From Psychrobacter sp. PG1 (GTDB lineage Bacteria; Pseudomonadota; Gammaproteobacteria; Pseudomonadales; Moraxellaceae), in the NCBI RefSeq assembly GCF_014897815.1, contig NZ_JABUZG010000084.1, forward strand, positions 353,172-417,171: a stretch of 64,000 nucleotides of DNA, given 5' to 3'. Shown one piece after another: positions 49,607 to 58,626 of the stretch. Each line of letters begins with the position of its first letter. Within the stretch, counting starts at the first letter, position 1. The notes under the pieces were generated by a model. That model saw only the letters and a list, made by a program, of their open reading frames with translations. It made no database searches and was not told the DNA's origin. The position numbers and the translations under genes are program-made.

Positions 49607-49634
49607 AATATAGACCCTAAAAAAGCACTGTCAA
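49607..49634 (-). promoter_or_regulatory. sigma-70 promoter of gyrA
   Basis: Read on the minus strand, TTGACA (49634-49629), a 16-base spacer and TATATT (49612-49607), about 105 bases upstream of the gyrA ATG. The leader contains a small hairpin TAGCTGC/GCAGCTA (49578-49599). The 305-base gap up to the next gene has no other feature that I can support. Confidence 0.7.
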
Positions 49635-49807
49635 AGGTGCAAAACAATAGGAAAATAGTGATACGGTTTTTGTTAAAAATAATGTTCAATTAAAGAAGCT
49701 ATTTTAGCACAAATTTGCTGATTTAGGGGCGTCTGGCTGTTATTAAAATTAAGCAAAACAGCTGATTAGCGGTTTTTTTCACTTTAATAACAAGGGTAAA
49801 AACAACT

Positions 49808-49987
49808 TTAACGACATACTTGTTTTGATTGACTGATTTTGCCGTTTTTACAAACAAATTTACCATCTTTTGAGCAGTGAGATACGCCGCCCATTTTGCC
49901 CGAACAAGGTGTATTCTTAGCCTGTGCTTGACTGATCGGAGCTGTGATAAAGACACAGGCAATTAGTGATAATATTATCGATTTCAT
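49808..49987 (-). CDS. small secreted cysteine-rich protein of unknown function
   Basis: This gene encodes 59 residues: a Sec signal peptide MKSIILSLIACVFITAPISQ ending AQA (about residue 23), then a mature 36-residue peptide with four cysteines (PCSG, SHCS, FVCK, QVCR) and the motif GKMGGVSHC. Four Cys suggest two disulfides in the periplasm or outside. The Shine-Dalgarno is weak (AAGAGA before the ATG). I do not recognise the family. It lies between gyrA and a lipase-like lipoprotein on the same strand. A larger frame overlapping it on the same strand, ending at 49723, lacks sense as a protein. Confidence 0.72.
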   Translation of the reverse strand: MKSIILSLIACVFITAPISQAQAKNTPCSGKMGGVSHCSKDGKFVCKNGKISQSKQVCR

Positions 49988-50022
49988 ATTTTTCTCTTAT
50001 TGATGATTAAATGATATTCATG

Positions 50023-50053
50023 AAAAAACTGCATCCAGTGGATACAGTTTTTT
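50023..50053 (-). terminator. terminator after the 563-residue lipoprotein gene
   Basis: AAAAAACTGCATCC and GGATACAGTTTTTT pair with one mismatch. On the minus strand the stem is followed by T-rich sequence. It is about 40 bases after the stop at 50093. Confidence 0.85.
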
Positions 50054-50092
50054 CGATAGTCAGGCTATTTTTTATGGTTAAAATGACCTCTA

Positions 50093-51784
50093 TTAAGCAG
50101 GTTTAAATTCCTGATTAAAGAACTCACGTGTGGCTTGCGTACAAGCCGTACTGACCAGACCGCCGTGATAGTTGCCCAATACAGCAACGCTTGCAGGTAT
50201 GCCTTGCTCTGCTCCTGCAGCTACTACGCGTTGAAGATTTTGAACAAAGTTACTTTGAACACTTGCTACTACAGAATTAATATTCCATTGGTTCATGGAC
50301 GCCTGTCCAATAAGTTGAACATTAGAATTATCAGGACGATCATTAGCTGTCGTCGCATCAACATCTAATACTGTCACGTTAACGGTAAGGGCTGGATTTT
50401 GTGCGACACTCCCTTGAATAATAGCAGCCATTGAACTGGTATTTAGGTCATAAAAAACCGTTGGATCTTGATTGCCACCACATAGCAGAGTTGGCATTTT
50501 TGGTACATACCCACGTAGATCATTGGCTTTTAAGGCTTTTCGCAAGTTGTTTTGTGGATTGGCTGCTGGTAATGCTCCTGTCATCGCGATTAGGCTATCA
50601 GGGTTCTGTAATGCATCTGCGACATAAGCGGTACGGAAGTCTGTTTTGATCAGATAGTTATCATCCGCGAAGCCAATAGAGGCAAAGGGAACGGTAGGCG
50701 CTGGTAGAAGATCAAGCGTAGGATTGTTTTCAGGATCTTTTTCAAACAGCGCATTATCAGGCAGTTTATTAGCAGCGACCAACTCACCAAAGCTCAATAA
50801 GCTTGGTAATTGTGTGTTTGCATAGTTGGCAGTGAATATATCAGCAGTACTATTATAGACATTGCCATACGCATTTTGGAGACCAGATGCTAGTAGCGGT
50901 GCAAAACGCGATGCGCCGATATTGACGTTACCCGAAAATATTGCATCACCGAACGCTGCCAGTGCATAAGGCCCTGATAAAGGTGCAATGGCAGTGACAG
51001 GCTCATCATTTTGCTCGAACATTCTTGCAGTTGCCATCGCCACATGCCCGCCCTGTGAGTAACCACTGATAAATAACTTACCAGAGTCATCAAGGTTGGT
51101 GTAGTCAGGATCATTAGCGCGCTGTTGTCTTGCAATGATGGTACGGGCACTGTCTAATGCATCAGCCATGTCAGTGGCTTGTTGTTCAGCCACAAGGTAT
51201 GGATGGTAATCAAGATCAGACTCATCATAACCAGCATAGTTTGGTGCAACGACGATGTAGCCTTGAGCGGCAAAGTTGGCAGCGATTAATGTCGCCTCAC
51301 CAGCTGCTGGATTTTGAGGATTGGCGACTTGACTAAAATCGTAGCCTTTGTCCGTAGTTGTGCCATGGGCATACAGCAAGATAGGTCGATCGCCTTGACA
51401 GTCAGCACTGTCGCCACTTGGTAGCATCAAAGCTGCTGTCGCGTTGGTACGCTCACCCGCTGCCCCTACTGTCGGATAGCTAACTTTTTCGATTTTGATA
51501 TCGCATTTGGCATCAGGGGTTGCCGTACCATCAAGACCGAACTGGGTATTTATTTGCGCGGTGTTAAATGAGCTGATTGATTTAACTGACGTCGCAGAGT
51601 CAGAGCCTATGACAGCATCAAAGTCATTGTCATCGCCACAACCGACGAGCAGCAAGCTACTGGCAATAGCGACGGATAATAGGCAGCGCAGCATCACAGG
51701 CTTGCCCGTCATAATGGATACTGATTGATGGGTACTGCTAGATGATTTGTTATTTATAGCGGTAGTAGATTTAGATACGATCAT
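50093..51784 (-). CDS. lipase-like alpha/beta-hydrolase lipoprotein
   Basis: The 563-residue protein has an unusually long n-region (about 33 residues) before a hydrophobic stretch and lipobox LLLVGC (about residue 49), followed by acidic GDDNDFD. The hydrolase part shows a KIEKVSYPTVGAAGERT start, ILLYAHGTTTDKGYDF, VVAPNYAGYDESD, and the nucleophile elbow GYSQGGHVAMA; later a GNYHGG may hold the catalytic His. This resembles secretory lipase / peptidase-like hydrolases. AAGGA 8 bases before ATG 51784 supports the long form; Met25 (51712) has none. It is flanked by a terminator and differs from the lipase at 2184. Confidence 0.8.
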   Translation of the reverse strand: MIVSKSTTAINNKSSSSTHQSVSIMTGKPVMLRCLLSVAIASSLLLVGCGDDNDFDAVIGSDSATSVKSISSFNTAQINTQFGLDGTATPDAKCDIKIEKVSYPTVGAAGERTNATAALMLPSGDSADCQGDRPILLYAHGTTTDKGYDFSQVANPQNPAAGEATLIAANFAAQGYIVVAPNYAGYDESDLDYHPYLVAEQQATDMADALDSARTIIARQQRANDPDYTNLDDSGKLFISGYSQGGHVAMATARMFEQNDEPVTAIAPLSGPYALAAFGDAIFSGNVNIGASRFAPLLASGLQNAYGNVYNSTADIFTANYANTQLPSLLSFGELVAANKLPDNALFEKDPENNPTLDLLPAPTVPFASIGFADDNYLIKTDFRTAYVADALQNPDSLIAMTGALPAANPQNNLRKALKANDLRGYVPKMPTLLCGGNQDPTVFYDLNTSSMAAIIQGSVAQNPALTVNVTVLDVDATTANDRPDNSNVQLIGQASMNQWNINSVVASVQSNFVQNLQRVVAAGAEQGIPASVAVLGNYHGGLVSTACTQATREFFNQEFKPA

Positions 51785-52106
51785 GGTTGCTGTCCTTAGC
51801 GGTGGTAGATCAGACGTTTGCTGAGAGTCCTTGACAATAAAAAATTTCAGTATGGCAGACTCTTTTTATTGAACGGTTTTTATTGAATACAGTGAAGTAT
51901 CAGATATTTCCAATAAAACTTACTCAATAATTGTTTCTTAAACCTTACTACTTATACCGTAAAATATTGTGAAAAGCTACTGGAAAACAGGTATTTAATG
52001 GCATCTTTGACGCTATGGTAAAGCTAGTATTGGCGTCAAGCCTAGCTTAGATTTTGTCTTTGTTGTACGATGTTCCAAAATACCATCCTAATACAGATAG
52101 CGCTTT
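51785..52106. other. divergent intergenic region lipoprotein/cmoM
   Basis: The 322-base gap is AT-rich. I see no gene and no promoter I would defend. Confidence 0.4.
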
Positions 52107-52979
52107 ATGCAAACCAATAATGAAAGTATCAAAGAACATGACAACCAATCGGCTGATCTGACACAACCAATCGACGCATCAGGCGATATACGTGCCGATC
52201 GTAGCTTCGATGCGATTGCGGATCATTTTGAAAAAAAGGTCTACGGTGGCTTAAAAGGCGATATTCGATTGGCGGTGCTACGCCGTGATATCTTTGAATA
52301 TAGCGCGCAAATGAGTGAAAGCCTTGGGCGACCTTTACGTATTTTGGATGTGGGTGCAGGGCTAGCACAGATTGCAATAGAGCTGGCAGCTCAAGGTCAT
52401 ACATTGGTCATCAATGATATCTCAGCCAACATGCTAGAAAAAGCGAAAGCGAGTGCCGCGCAGATAGACGAAGACCTGAATATCACATGGTACGTTTGCC
52501 CCTATCAGGAGCTGCCAGAAAAGTTGGGTACAGAAAATAGTGAAAAGTTTGATTTAATCATGTGTCATGCGCTGCTTGAATGGTTGGCAGAGCCCGCTGC
52601 GGTGATGGACTTTTTTGATCAGCAATTAGCGGATAATGGTGCGCTATCTTTATGCTTTTATAACCCAGCAAGCTTTGATTATCGCAACCTAATCATGGGT
52701 AATTTTAACTTACTTGATAATACAGAATATAAGGCTGATAACAAAAAAAGCCTCACGCCCAACCATCCTGTCGCCAAAGAAGAAGTTGAATCTTGGTTGA
52801 CTGCGCATCATTATCAGACCATACGCACCAGCGGTCTGCGCGTATTCCATGATTATGCCCCGCTTAAGCGTGGTGGACACAATGACCCAGATGCCGTGAT
52901 ACGCATGGAGCTGCGCTACTCGCAATTAGAGCCGTATAAATGGTTGGGACGTTATTTGCACATATTGGCAACGCGATAA
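52107..52979 (+). CDS. cmoM: tRNA 5-carboxymethoxyuridine methyltransferase CmoM
   Basis: CmoM (formerly SmtA) methylates cmo5U34 in tRNA to mcmo5U. The 290-residue protein aligns by eye with the E. coli sequence: FDAIADHFEKKVYGGLKGDI near the start, the SAM motif LDVGAGLAQIAIELAAQGH, ISANMLEKAKA, CHALLEWLAEP, LCFYNPASFDYRNLI, and a C-terminal GLRVFHDYAP with LGRYLHILAT. About 30 N-terminal polar residues are additional. The start has no strong ribosome-binding site. It is a single gene; the next feature on the same strand is the end of fbpC, facing it. Confidence 0.9.
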   Translation: MQTNNESIKEHDNQSADLTQPIDASGDIRADRSFDAIADHFEKKVYGGLKGDIRLAVLRRDIFEYSAQMSESLGRPLRILDVGAGLAQIAIELAAQGHTLVINDISANMLEKAKASAAQIDEDLNITWYVCPYQELPEKLGTENSEKFDLIMCHALLEWLAEPAAVMDFFDQQLADNGALSLCFYNPASFDYRNLIMGNFNLLDNTEYKADNKKSLTPNHPVAKEEVESWLTAHHYQTIRTSGLRVFHDYAPLKRGGHNDPDAVIRMELRYSQLEPYKWLGRYLHILATR

Positions 52980-53145
52980 GCGTAAGTGCAAGCACCTGTT
53001 TTTTGGAGGGAGTTTTAATCAATATAGTCACCGCAGTTTAAAACAGGTATAAAGTAGATACAAGGCAGCCAAGCGTAAATAGCATGCTGTGTGCATGTCG
53101 CGAGGTTAATTTCCTAATCATTTATAAATGCTTTGATTATAACAA

Positions 53146-54498
53146 CTATTCTGTCTCATCAACTCTCTCTGACCTATCATACTCTGACCAAGTCGTCGCA
53201 TTGATGTCTTTTTCATCAAATACCACGACGTGCTCTAAGATAGGTAAAATACCAATCTGTGACCCAATCTCGTGATTATGGTGACTGGCGACTAAAGACA
53301 ATACCGTTTGCCCGTCGTCAAGTTGCAAGCGATATAAATAGTTGGCACCGCGAAATACGCGTCCAACGACTAAAGCGGTTTGGTTGCTCTCATCGTCATG
53401 AATGATATCATCAGGGCGCACCAACACCTTAATCGGTGTGCCATTAGGATAATCGTACTCGCAATACTGTGGATACCCTGATTCATCATACACTTCCATA
53501 CGTCGATAAATATCGCCTAATGCCGTCTCAACATGGCCTTCTTTGATGATGCCATCTATCATCGCACCTTCGCCGACAAACTCAGCGACAAAAGGACTGA
53601 TTGGTTCATGATATAGCTCACTTGGGGTTGCCCACTGTACCAGTTTACCTTTATGCATCACCCCCACTTTATCAGCCAGTGCAAAGGCTTCGTTTTGATC
53701 ATGAGTGACCAATATTGCCGTGGTATTGGTGCGTTTAAGAATATCACGAACATTCATTGCCAATGATTCACGTAGCACCACATCTAGATTAGAAAACGGC
53801 TCATCGAGTAGTAATAGTTTTGGCTTTGGCGCTAATGCGCGGGCTAGTGCCACCCGCTGCTGCTGACCACCTGACAGCTCATTTGGACGTTTGTCAGCAT
53901 GCTCAGACAATTCAACCAGCTCTAGCATCTCAGCGACACGGGCTTTTTTGTCAGCGGCAGACCATTTATTCAGACCAAAAGCGATGTTTTTTGCCACGCT
54001 CAAATGCCCAAATAACGCATAGTCCTGAAACACCATGCCCATACCGCGTTTGGCGGGTGCTACTGCATACGAGTTGCGGTCAGTTTTATCAGTAAGACAT
54101 TGATTGTTTAAGAGAACCGTACCATCACGGCTTTGTTCCAGCCCTGCAATCGCTCTTAGTGCCGTGGTCTTGCCGCAGCCGCTATAACCCAAAAAGCAAC
54201 CAATCTCGCCTTGCTTCAATTCCAAAGACAAACCATTGACGATAATCGTATCGTCATAACCGACGATTAAATCTTGCACACTAAAATAAGGACTAGTAGC
54301 CGTATCTGCCTCAGTATTTGTCTCAACATCTTGGCTAAAGGCACTACTTTTTTCTAAAGACTTACTAGGCTGGGCGGGCGGCGTCTTAACTTGAGCAACT
54401 GGTAATTTTTTTATATGCTCCAGTCTTGCCTTGGCCTTTATTGACTTGGCATTGATTGATTTAGAGTCTGCTGAGCCTTTCATTGAATCAGTGTACAT
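53146..54498 (-). CDS. fbpC: ferric iron ABC transporter ATPase FbpC
   Basis: The ATPase drives Fe3+ uptake with FbpB and FbpA. It has Walker A GYSGCGKTT, Q-loop, signature LSGGQQQRVALARAL, Walker B LLLLDEPFSNLD, H-loop ILVTHDQNEAF, and a C-terminal TOBE-like regulatory part (KVLVRPDDI). A 70-residue polar N-terminal segment, Lys/Ala/Ser/Thr-rich, precedes the ABC domain and makes it 450 residues (usual about 350). The ATG at 54498 has only a weak ribosome-binding site. Third gene of the fbpA-B-C operon. Confidence 0.9.
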   Translation of the reverse strand: MYTDSMKGSADSKSINAKSIKAKARLEHIKKLPVAQVKTPPAQPSKSLEKSSAFSQDVETNTEADTATSPYFSVQDLIVGYDDTIIVNGLSLELKQGEIGCFLGYSGCGKTTALRAIAGLEQSRDGTVLLNNQCLTDKTDRNSYAVAPAKRGMGMVFQDYALFGHLSVAKNIAFGLNKWSAADKKARVAEMLELVELSEHADKRPNELSGGQQQRVALARALAPKPKLLLLDEPFSNLDVVLRESLAMNVRDILKRTNTTAILVTHDQNEAFALADKVGVMHKGKLVQWATPSELYHEPISPFVAEFVGEGAMIDGIIKEGHVETALGDIYRRMEVYDESGYPQYCEYDYPNGTPIKVLVRPDDIIHDDESNQTALVVGRVFRGANYLYRLQLDDGQTVLSLVASHHNHEIGSQIGILPILEHVVVFDEKDINATTWSEYDRSERVDETE

Positions 54499-54604
54499 AG
54501 ACGGTACCAGTTAGCTATTAGTAAATAAAACCCATAGATAAAACAGTGAAAACAATCATAAAATGGAGCGTTATCGGATAATGCAGATTGACTCTAAAAA
54601 TACA

Positions 54605-56311
54605 TTAACCTTGCTTATCGCTTTGACGCAATAATATCCAAACAGGCAGCAGCCCAACCAGCACAATCAATAAACTGGGCAATGCAGCTCGTCCCCACAT
54701 GCCTTCGCTGGTCATCTCAAACACCCGCACCGCCAGCGTATCCCAGCCTTGGCGACGCGTCATTAAGGTAATCGGCATCTCTTTCATGACTTCAACAAAC
54801 CCCATCAATAGTCCAGTCAATATTCCTGGACTAATAACGGGCAACATCACTTGACGCCAGCGCTGATAAGGACTGTCACTCAGTAATTTGGCAGCCGCTT
54901 CTTGATTGACCGTTAGTCGCTGTAGCTGTCGATCAACTGGCTGAAAACTCACCGTCATAAAACGCGTCGATAATGCCAATAGCATCACAATCACACTGCC
55001 TGATAATACTTGCTGCGTGGTAATCCCAAAGACAATCATTTGGTTGTCTAGCCAAGCAATTGGGATAAAGATGCCCACTGCCAATACTGTACCCGGCACC
55101 ACATAACCCAAATTTGCCAAAGTAGTCATGAGCTTGGTCAATTTATCAGGATACTGCCGCTTAATCCACGCAATGATAATCGCCAAAAAGGCAATAAAAA
55201 TCGTGGTCATGCTAGCAATCATGAGGCTGTTGGTCACAAAATCAATATAGCGCGCATCAAAATCTTGGCGAAAATTCAATGCCGTCCAGTAGATGAGCTG
55301 CAAAAATGGGATTAAAAAAGCGCCAGCAAATACCAAGGTACACAGCAATGTCATGCCCAATTTCGCAGGCGTGCTGGCATCAAAACGCTGACTGCTGCCT
55401 TGAGTCACATTATTGCCGCGCTTGGTTTGCCAATACTGCTCAAACAATACCACAATAAAGATCACACCGATGAGCAAAGCTGCCAATTGTGCCGCAGTGG
55501 TCAAACTAAAGAAACCAAACCATGCTTTGTAAATAGCCGTGGTAAAGGTATCAACATTAAAGACCGACACGGCACCAAAATCTGCCAAGGTCTCCATACT
55601 GGCAAGCAATAGTCCGCCAATAATCCACGGCAAGGCTTGTGGTAATGCCAACCGGAAAAACACGCGGCTACGGCTTAAGCCCAGCATTTGTCCCGCTTCA
55701 ATCGCTCGCCTTCCTTGCGATAAGAACGCTTGACGCGCCAGCAAATAGACATAGGGATAAAACGCTAGGGACAATACCAAACCTGCTCCCCAGACATTAC
55801 GGATCGAAGGAATCGCTGCATCAAAGCCTAGGTCGCGCAAACCTGTCTGTAATGGTCCACTAAAATCAACAATACCAATGGTGACAAACGCCAATACATA
55901 GGCAGGTATCGCCAGCGGTAACATCAGCGCCCACGAAAAAAACCGCTGTCCAGGGAAGCGGTACATACTGGTTACCCAAGCAAGCGCGGTGCCAATAGTG
56001 CCAGACACGACTGTTACCATCAGCAATAAAATCGCGGTATTTTTAAGCACTTGCGGCAGCACATAATCTGCCATGTGCGTCCAGATATCGGCAATTGGCT
56101 GCGTCCAAGATAGCAACACAATCAAAATTGGCAAAAGCATAAACGACGAAATCAGTCCTAAGACTGATTTTGAGATAATACGTTTACGGACGGCGTGGTC
56201 TTGGCTGACAGTCTGCTTTCCATCAATATTATGATTATCCATATTGTTGGCATTAGCACTATCATTAACTGTATCGTTTTGACGTGCAGACGCGTCTGGC
56301 GTTTTGATCAT
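54605..56311 (-). CDS. fbpB: ferric iron ABC transporter permease FbpB
   Basis: This 568-residue inner-membrane protein is a double permease: two halves, each with about six helices and an EAA-type loop (VFFRLALPQALPWIIGGLL in the first, YQRWRQVMLPVISPGILTG in the second). This is the usual FbpB/SfuB layout. The N-terminal 45 residues are polar and Asn/Asp-rich. It lies 174 bases after fbpA, with a hairpin in between, and about 105 bases before fbpC. Confidence 0.92.
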   Translation of the reverse strand: MIKTPDASARQNDTVNDSANANNMDNHNIDGKQTVSQDHAVRKRIISKSVLGLISSFMLLPILIVLLSWTQPIADIWTHMADYVLPQVLKNTAILLLMVTVVSGTIGTALAWVTSMYRFPGQRFFSWALMLPLAIPAYVLAFVTIGIVDFSGPLQTGLRDLGFDAAIPSIRNVWGAGLVLSLAFYPYVYLLARQAFLSQGRRAIEAGQMLGLSRSRVFFRLALPQALPWIIGGLLLASMETLADFGAVSVFNVDTFTTAIYKAWFGFFSLTTAAQLAALLIGVIFIVVLFEQYWQTKRGNNVTQGSSQRFDASTPAKLGMTLLCTLVFAGAFLIPFLQLIYWTALNFRQDFDARYIDFVTNSLMIASMTTIFIAFLAIIIAWIKRQYPDKLTKLMTTLANLGYVVPGTVLAVGIFIPIAWLDNQMIVFGITTQQVLSGSVIVMLLALSTRFMTVSFQPVDRQLQRLTVNQEAAAKLLSDSPYQRWRQVMLPVISPGILTGLLMGFVEVMKEMPITLMTRRQGWDTLAVRVFEMTSEGMWGRAALPSLLIVLVGLLPVWILLRQSDKQG

Positions 56312-56415
56312 ATCATTATTACCGTGTCATACGCATAAAGACCTTACAACATTATACCAAACTCAAAAATACGGCTAAAAACACTGTCCGCTTTGAACAT
56401 AAAGACTATCATTTA

Positions 56416-56448
56416 GCCTATCAATCTTGATACTCGGGGTTGATAGGC
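56416..56448 (-). other. hairpin between fbpA and fbpB
   Basis: GCCTATCAA (56416-56424) and TTGATAGGC (56440-56448) are perfect 9-base arms with a 15-base loop. Such intercistronic hairpins often protect the mRNA of abundant binding-protein genes, so they can raise FbpA relative to FbpB. No U-tract follows. Confidence 0.68.
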
Positions 56449-56484
56449 ATTGTCATTTTTGAGAATGATATGACTGTCAATACC

Positions 56485-57609
56485 TTATTTATAGCCTGCT
56501 TTGTCCATCAACTGAATGGCTTGGGTTTGTAGCTCACCAAACTTTTGCACATTGATATCGTCTTTTTTGAATTCACCCCATGATCTGAGCATTTCTGACT
56601 CATCAACCCCTACTTTTACTGGGAATTCTTTGTCTGAGCTGGCATAAAGACCTTGCGCCTCATCAGAAGACAACCATTCTATCAGTTTAAGCGTACCCTC
56701 TGGATTGTCTGAACCTGCGACCACACCAGCACCTGAAATATTTACGTGTGTACCAGTCGTGCCTTGGTTTGCCCAAAATATTTTCACAGGGAAGTTAGGT
56801 TTTTCATCGAGCAGACGACCGTAGTAGTAACTGTTGGCAATGCCCACTTCACACTGACCAGCAGCGATGGCTTCTAGCATACTGGTATCATCGCTGAACA
56901 CGTCAGTAGCTAAGTTAGCGACCCAACCACGGACGATTTCTTCGGTTTTCTCTTCGCCCAAATGCTCCATCATACTGGCCACAAGTGACTGGTTATAGAC
57001 TTTTTTAGAGGTACGTAGGCATAACTTGCCTTTCCATTTTGGATCGGCTAAATCTGCATAAGTAGACAATTGGTCGGCACTGACTTTACTTGGGTCATAA
57101 AAGATCGTACGAGCACGCAATGATAGCCCTGTCCACTGACCTTTTGGATCACGATATTTGGCAGGGACATTTTCTTCTAACACAGTAGAGGATACTGGTT
57201 GCAACAAGCCTTGCTGAGCGGCTTGCCATAAGTTACCCGCATCAACCGTGAGCAGCATGTCGGCTGGCGTGTTCTGACCTTCAGCTTGCAAACGCGCCAT
57301 GAGCGGACCTGTACTATCTGTGACCAGCTCAATCTTCACACCCGTCTGTTCGGTATAACGGTCTAGCAATGGCTTAATCAACTGCTCATTTCGCGAAGAA
57401 TAAATAGTAATCGTTTGACCACCTTCACTCGTAGCACCATCATTAGCAGCTGGTTGCTCAGTAGCCGCCGCTGATGTCTCCGCCTCCACGCTCTCTTCTG
57501 TTGTAGATGAATTGCTACAACCAGCCAGTCCCAACATCATGCCAAATACGGCAACAGGCAAGATAAGCTTAGTAGAAGTTAGGTTAGCGCTAATGGCATT
57601 CAATGACAT
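56485..57609 (-). CDS. fbpA: ferric iron-binding lipoprotein FbpA
   Basis: FbpA binds Fe3+ in the periplasm and hands it to FbpBC. The 374-residue protein has a lipobox LGLAGC (near residue 32) and a Glu/Ser/Thr-rich linker, then TITIYSSRNEQLIKPLLDRY as in the Fbp/AfuA family, LLTVDAGNLWQAAQQGLLQP, and GIANSYYYGRLLDE with the paired Tyr residues that bind iron in this family. The ATG 57609 has GGGGA a few bases upstream; the frame opens 18 codons earlier. It is the first gene of the operon and carries a Fur-box-like site in its promoter. Confidence 0.92.
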   Translation of the reverse strand: MSLNAISANLTSTKLILPVAVFGMMLGLAGCSNSSTTEESVEAETSAAATEQPAANDGATSEGGQTITIYSSRNEQLIKPLLDRYTEQTGVKIELVTDSTGPLMARLQAEGQNTPADMLLTVDAGNLWQAAQQGLLQPVSSTVLEENVPAKYRDPKGQWTGLSLRARTIFYDPSKVSADQLSTYADLADPKWKGKLCLRTSKKVYNQSLVASMMEHLGEEKTEEIVRGWVANLATDVFSDDTSMLEAIAAGQCEVGIANSYYYGRLLDEKPNFPVKIFWANQGTTGTHVNISGAGVVAGSDNPEGTLKLIEWLSSDEAQGLYASSDKEFPVKVGVDESEMLRSWGEFKKDDINVQKFGELQTQAIQLMDKAGYK

Positions 57610-57729
57610 GGTTTTCCCCATAATGATGCTACGAAAAGGTGAGATAAATAGATGAGATGACAATAAGATAAGACGGCGCTAAAGACCTCTAACAATAAGG
57701 TTCAATCACGCGATAATCTCTGAAACAAC

Positions 57730-57758
57730 ATACTAATAGAAATGAGATTAATTATCAA
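57730..57758 (-). promoter_or_regulatory. fbpA promoter with Fur-box-like site
   Basis: On the minus strand, TTGATA (57758-57753), a 17-base spacer, and TAGTAT (57735-57730) form a plausible sigma-70 promoter. A 15-base site at 57743-57757, TGATAATTAATCTCA on the minus strand, overlaps the -35. Against the Fur 7-1-7 core TGATAAT-N-ATTATCA it matches one half perfectly and five of seven in the other. Position over the -35 fits repression by iron-loaded Fur. Confidence 0.7.
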
Positions 57759-57900
57759 TACATTTGTTTAACTCAGAAATGCACCGATAATTTGGCTCAA
57801 CTGTCACTTTCTAAGTGATAAATTTATAGATCTTCATGGAGTAATGTATAGATTTTCTAAGTGATGGCATGTCTTAATTATCTTTCAATGATCTGCTGAT

Positions 57901-58626
57901 TCACGACAGCAACCATTGACCTAAAATCACATTGACGGCGGCTTCTGTACGCAGGATACGCGAGCCTATAGTGACTGCCGCGCAACCTTGAGTGGCGAGC
58001 AGTGCTATTTCATAATCAATCCAGCCGCCCTCGCTACCGATACAAACCAGACTTGGTAATCCTAACGATGGCGGCTGTTGTAGATACTGTGTAAAGGATA
58101 GCTCACTATACGGGTGCGCCACGATGGCTCGATTGGTTACCAAACCTGCCAGCTCATCTTCCACGAATGGCTTAAAGCGTTTTTGTAAAGTGATACGAGG
58201 CGCTATGGTGTCAACCCCTTGTTGCAGCCCTTCTAATACAAACTCATCAAGGCGCTCAAGCATCGGACTTTGCCAATAGCTTTTTTGCGTGCGATAGCTA
58301 TTAATTAGGATAATATCGCGCACCCCAAGCGCGGTCATATCCATGATTAAGCGGCGTAGCACTTTAGGACGCGGTAGTGCCAACACAACGGTCAAATCTA
58401 GCTTTGGTGGCGGCGCAGTGGTGAGCTGAATATCACGCAACTCAATAGCATCAGAGCGGATGCTCTCAATCACAGCAGTGCCCAAATGACCGCCCATTTG
58501 ACCGATTTTCAGCGTATCACCAACTTTTGCTGTTAGCACTTTATTGACGTGATTTATTTGTGATAATTCATCAATATATGCCGCATCCGAAGAGAAGTTT
58601 TCAATGGGTAATAATAAACAATTCAT
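57901..58626 (-). CDS. rsmE: 16S rRNA (uracil1498-N3)-methyltransferase RsmE
   Basis: RsmE methylates U1498 of 16S rRNA. The 241-residue protein is a SPOUT-class enzyme: an N-terminal PUA-like part with LPIENFSSDA and LTAKVGDTLKIGQMGGHLGT, then knot motifs VCIGSEGGWIDYEI and GSRILRTEAAVNVIL at the C-terminus. The ATG overlaps the stop of waaA by 4 bases (ATGA), so the two genes are translationally coupled. No strong terminator is seen after it. Confidence 0.93.
   Translation of the reverse strand: MNCLLLPIENFSSDAAYIDELSQINHVNKVLTAKVGDTLKIGQMGGHLGTAVIESIRSDAIELRDIQLTTAPPPKLDLTVVLALPRPKVLRRLIMDMTALGVRDIILINSYRTQKSYWQSPMLERLDEFVLEGLQQGVDTIAPRITLQKRFKPFVEDELAGLVTNRAIVAHPYSELSFTQYLQQPPSLGLPSLVCIGSEGGWIDYEIALLATQGCAAVTIGSRILRTEAAVNVILGQWLLS

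Noticed and set aside
52984..53050. ACCTGTTTT/AAAACAGGT inverted repeat after cmoM
   Set aside because: Loop of nearly 40 bases and no clear T-run; weak as a terminator.
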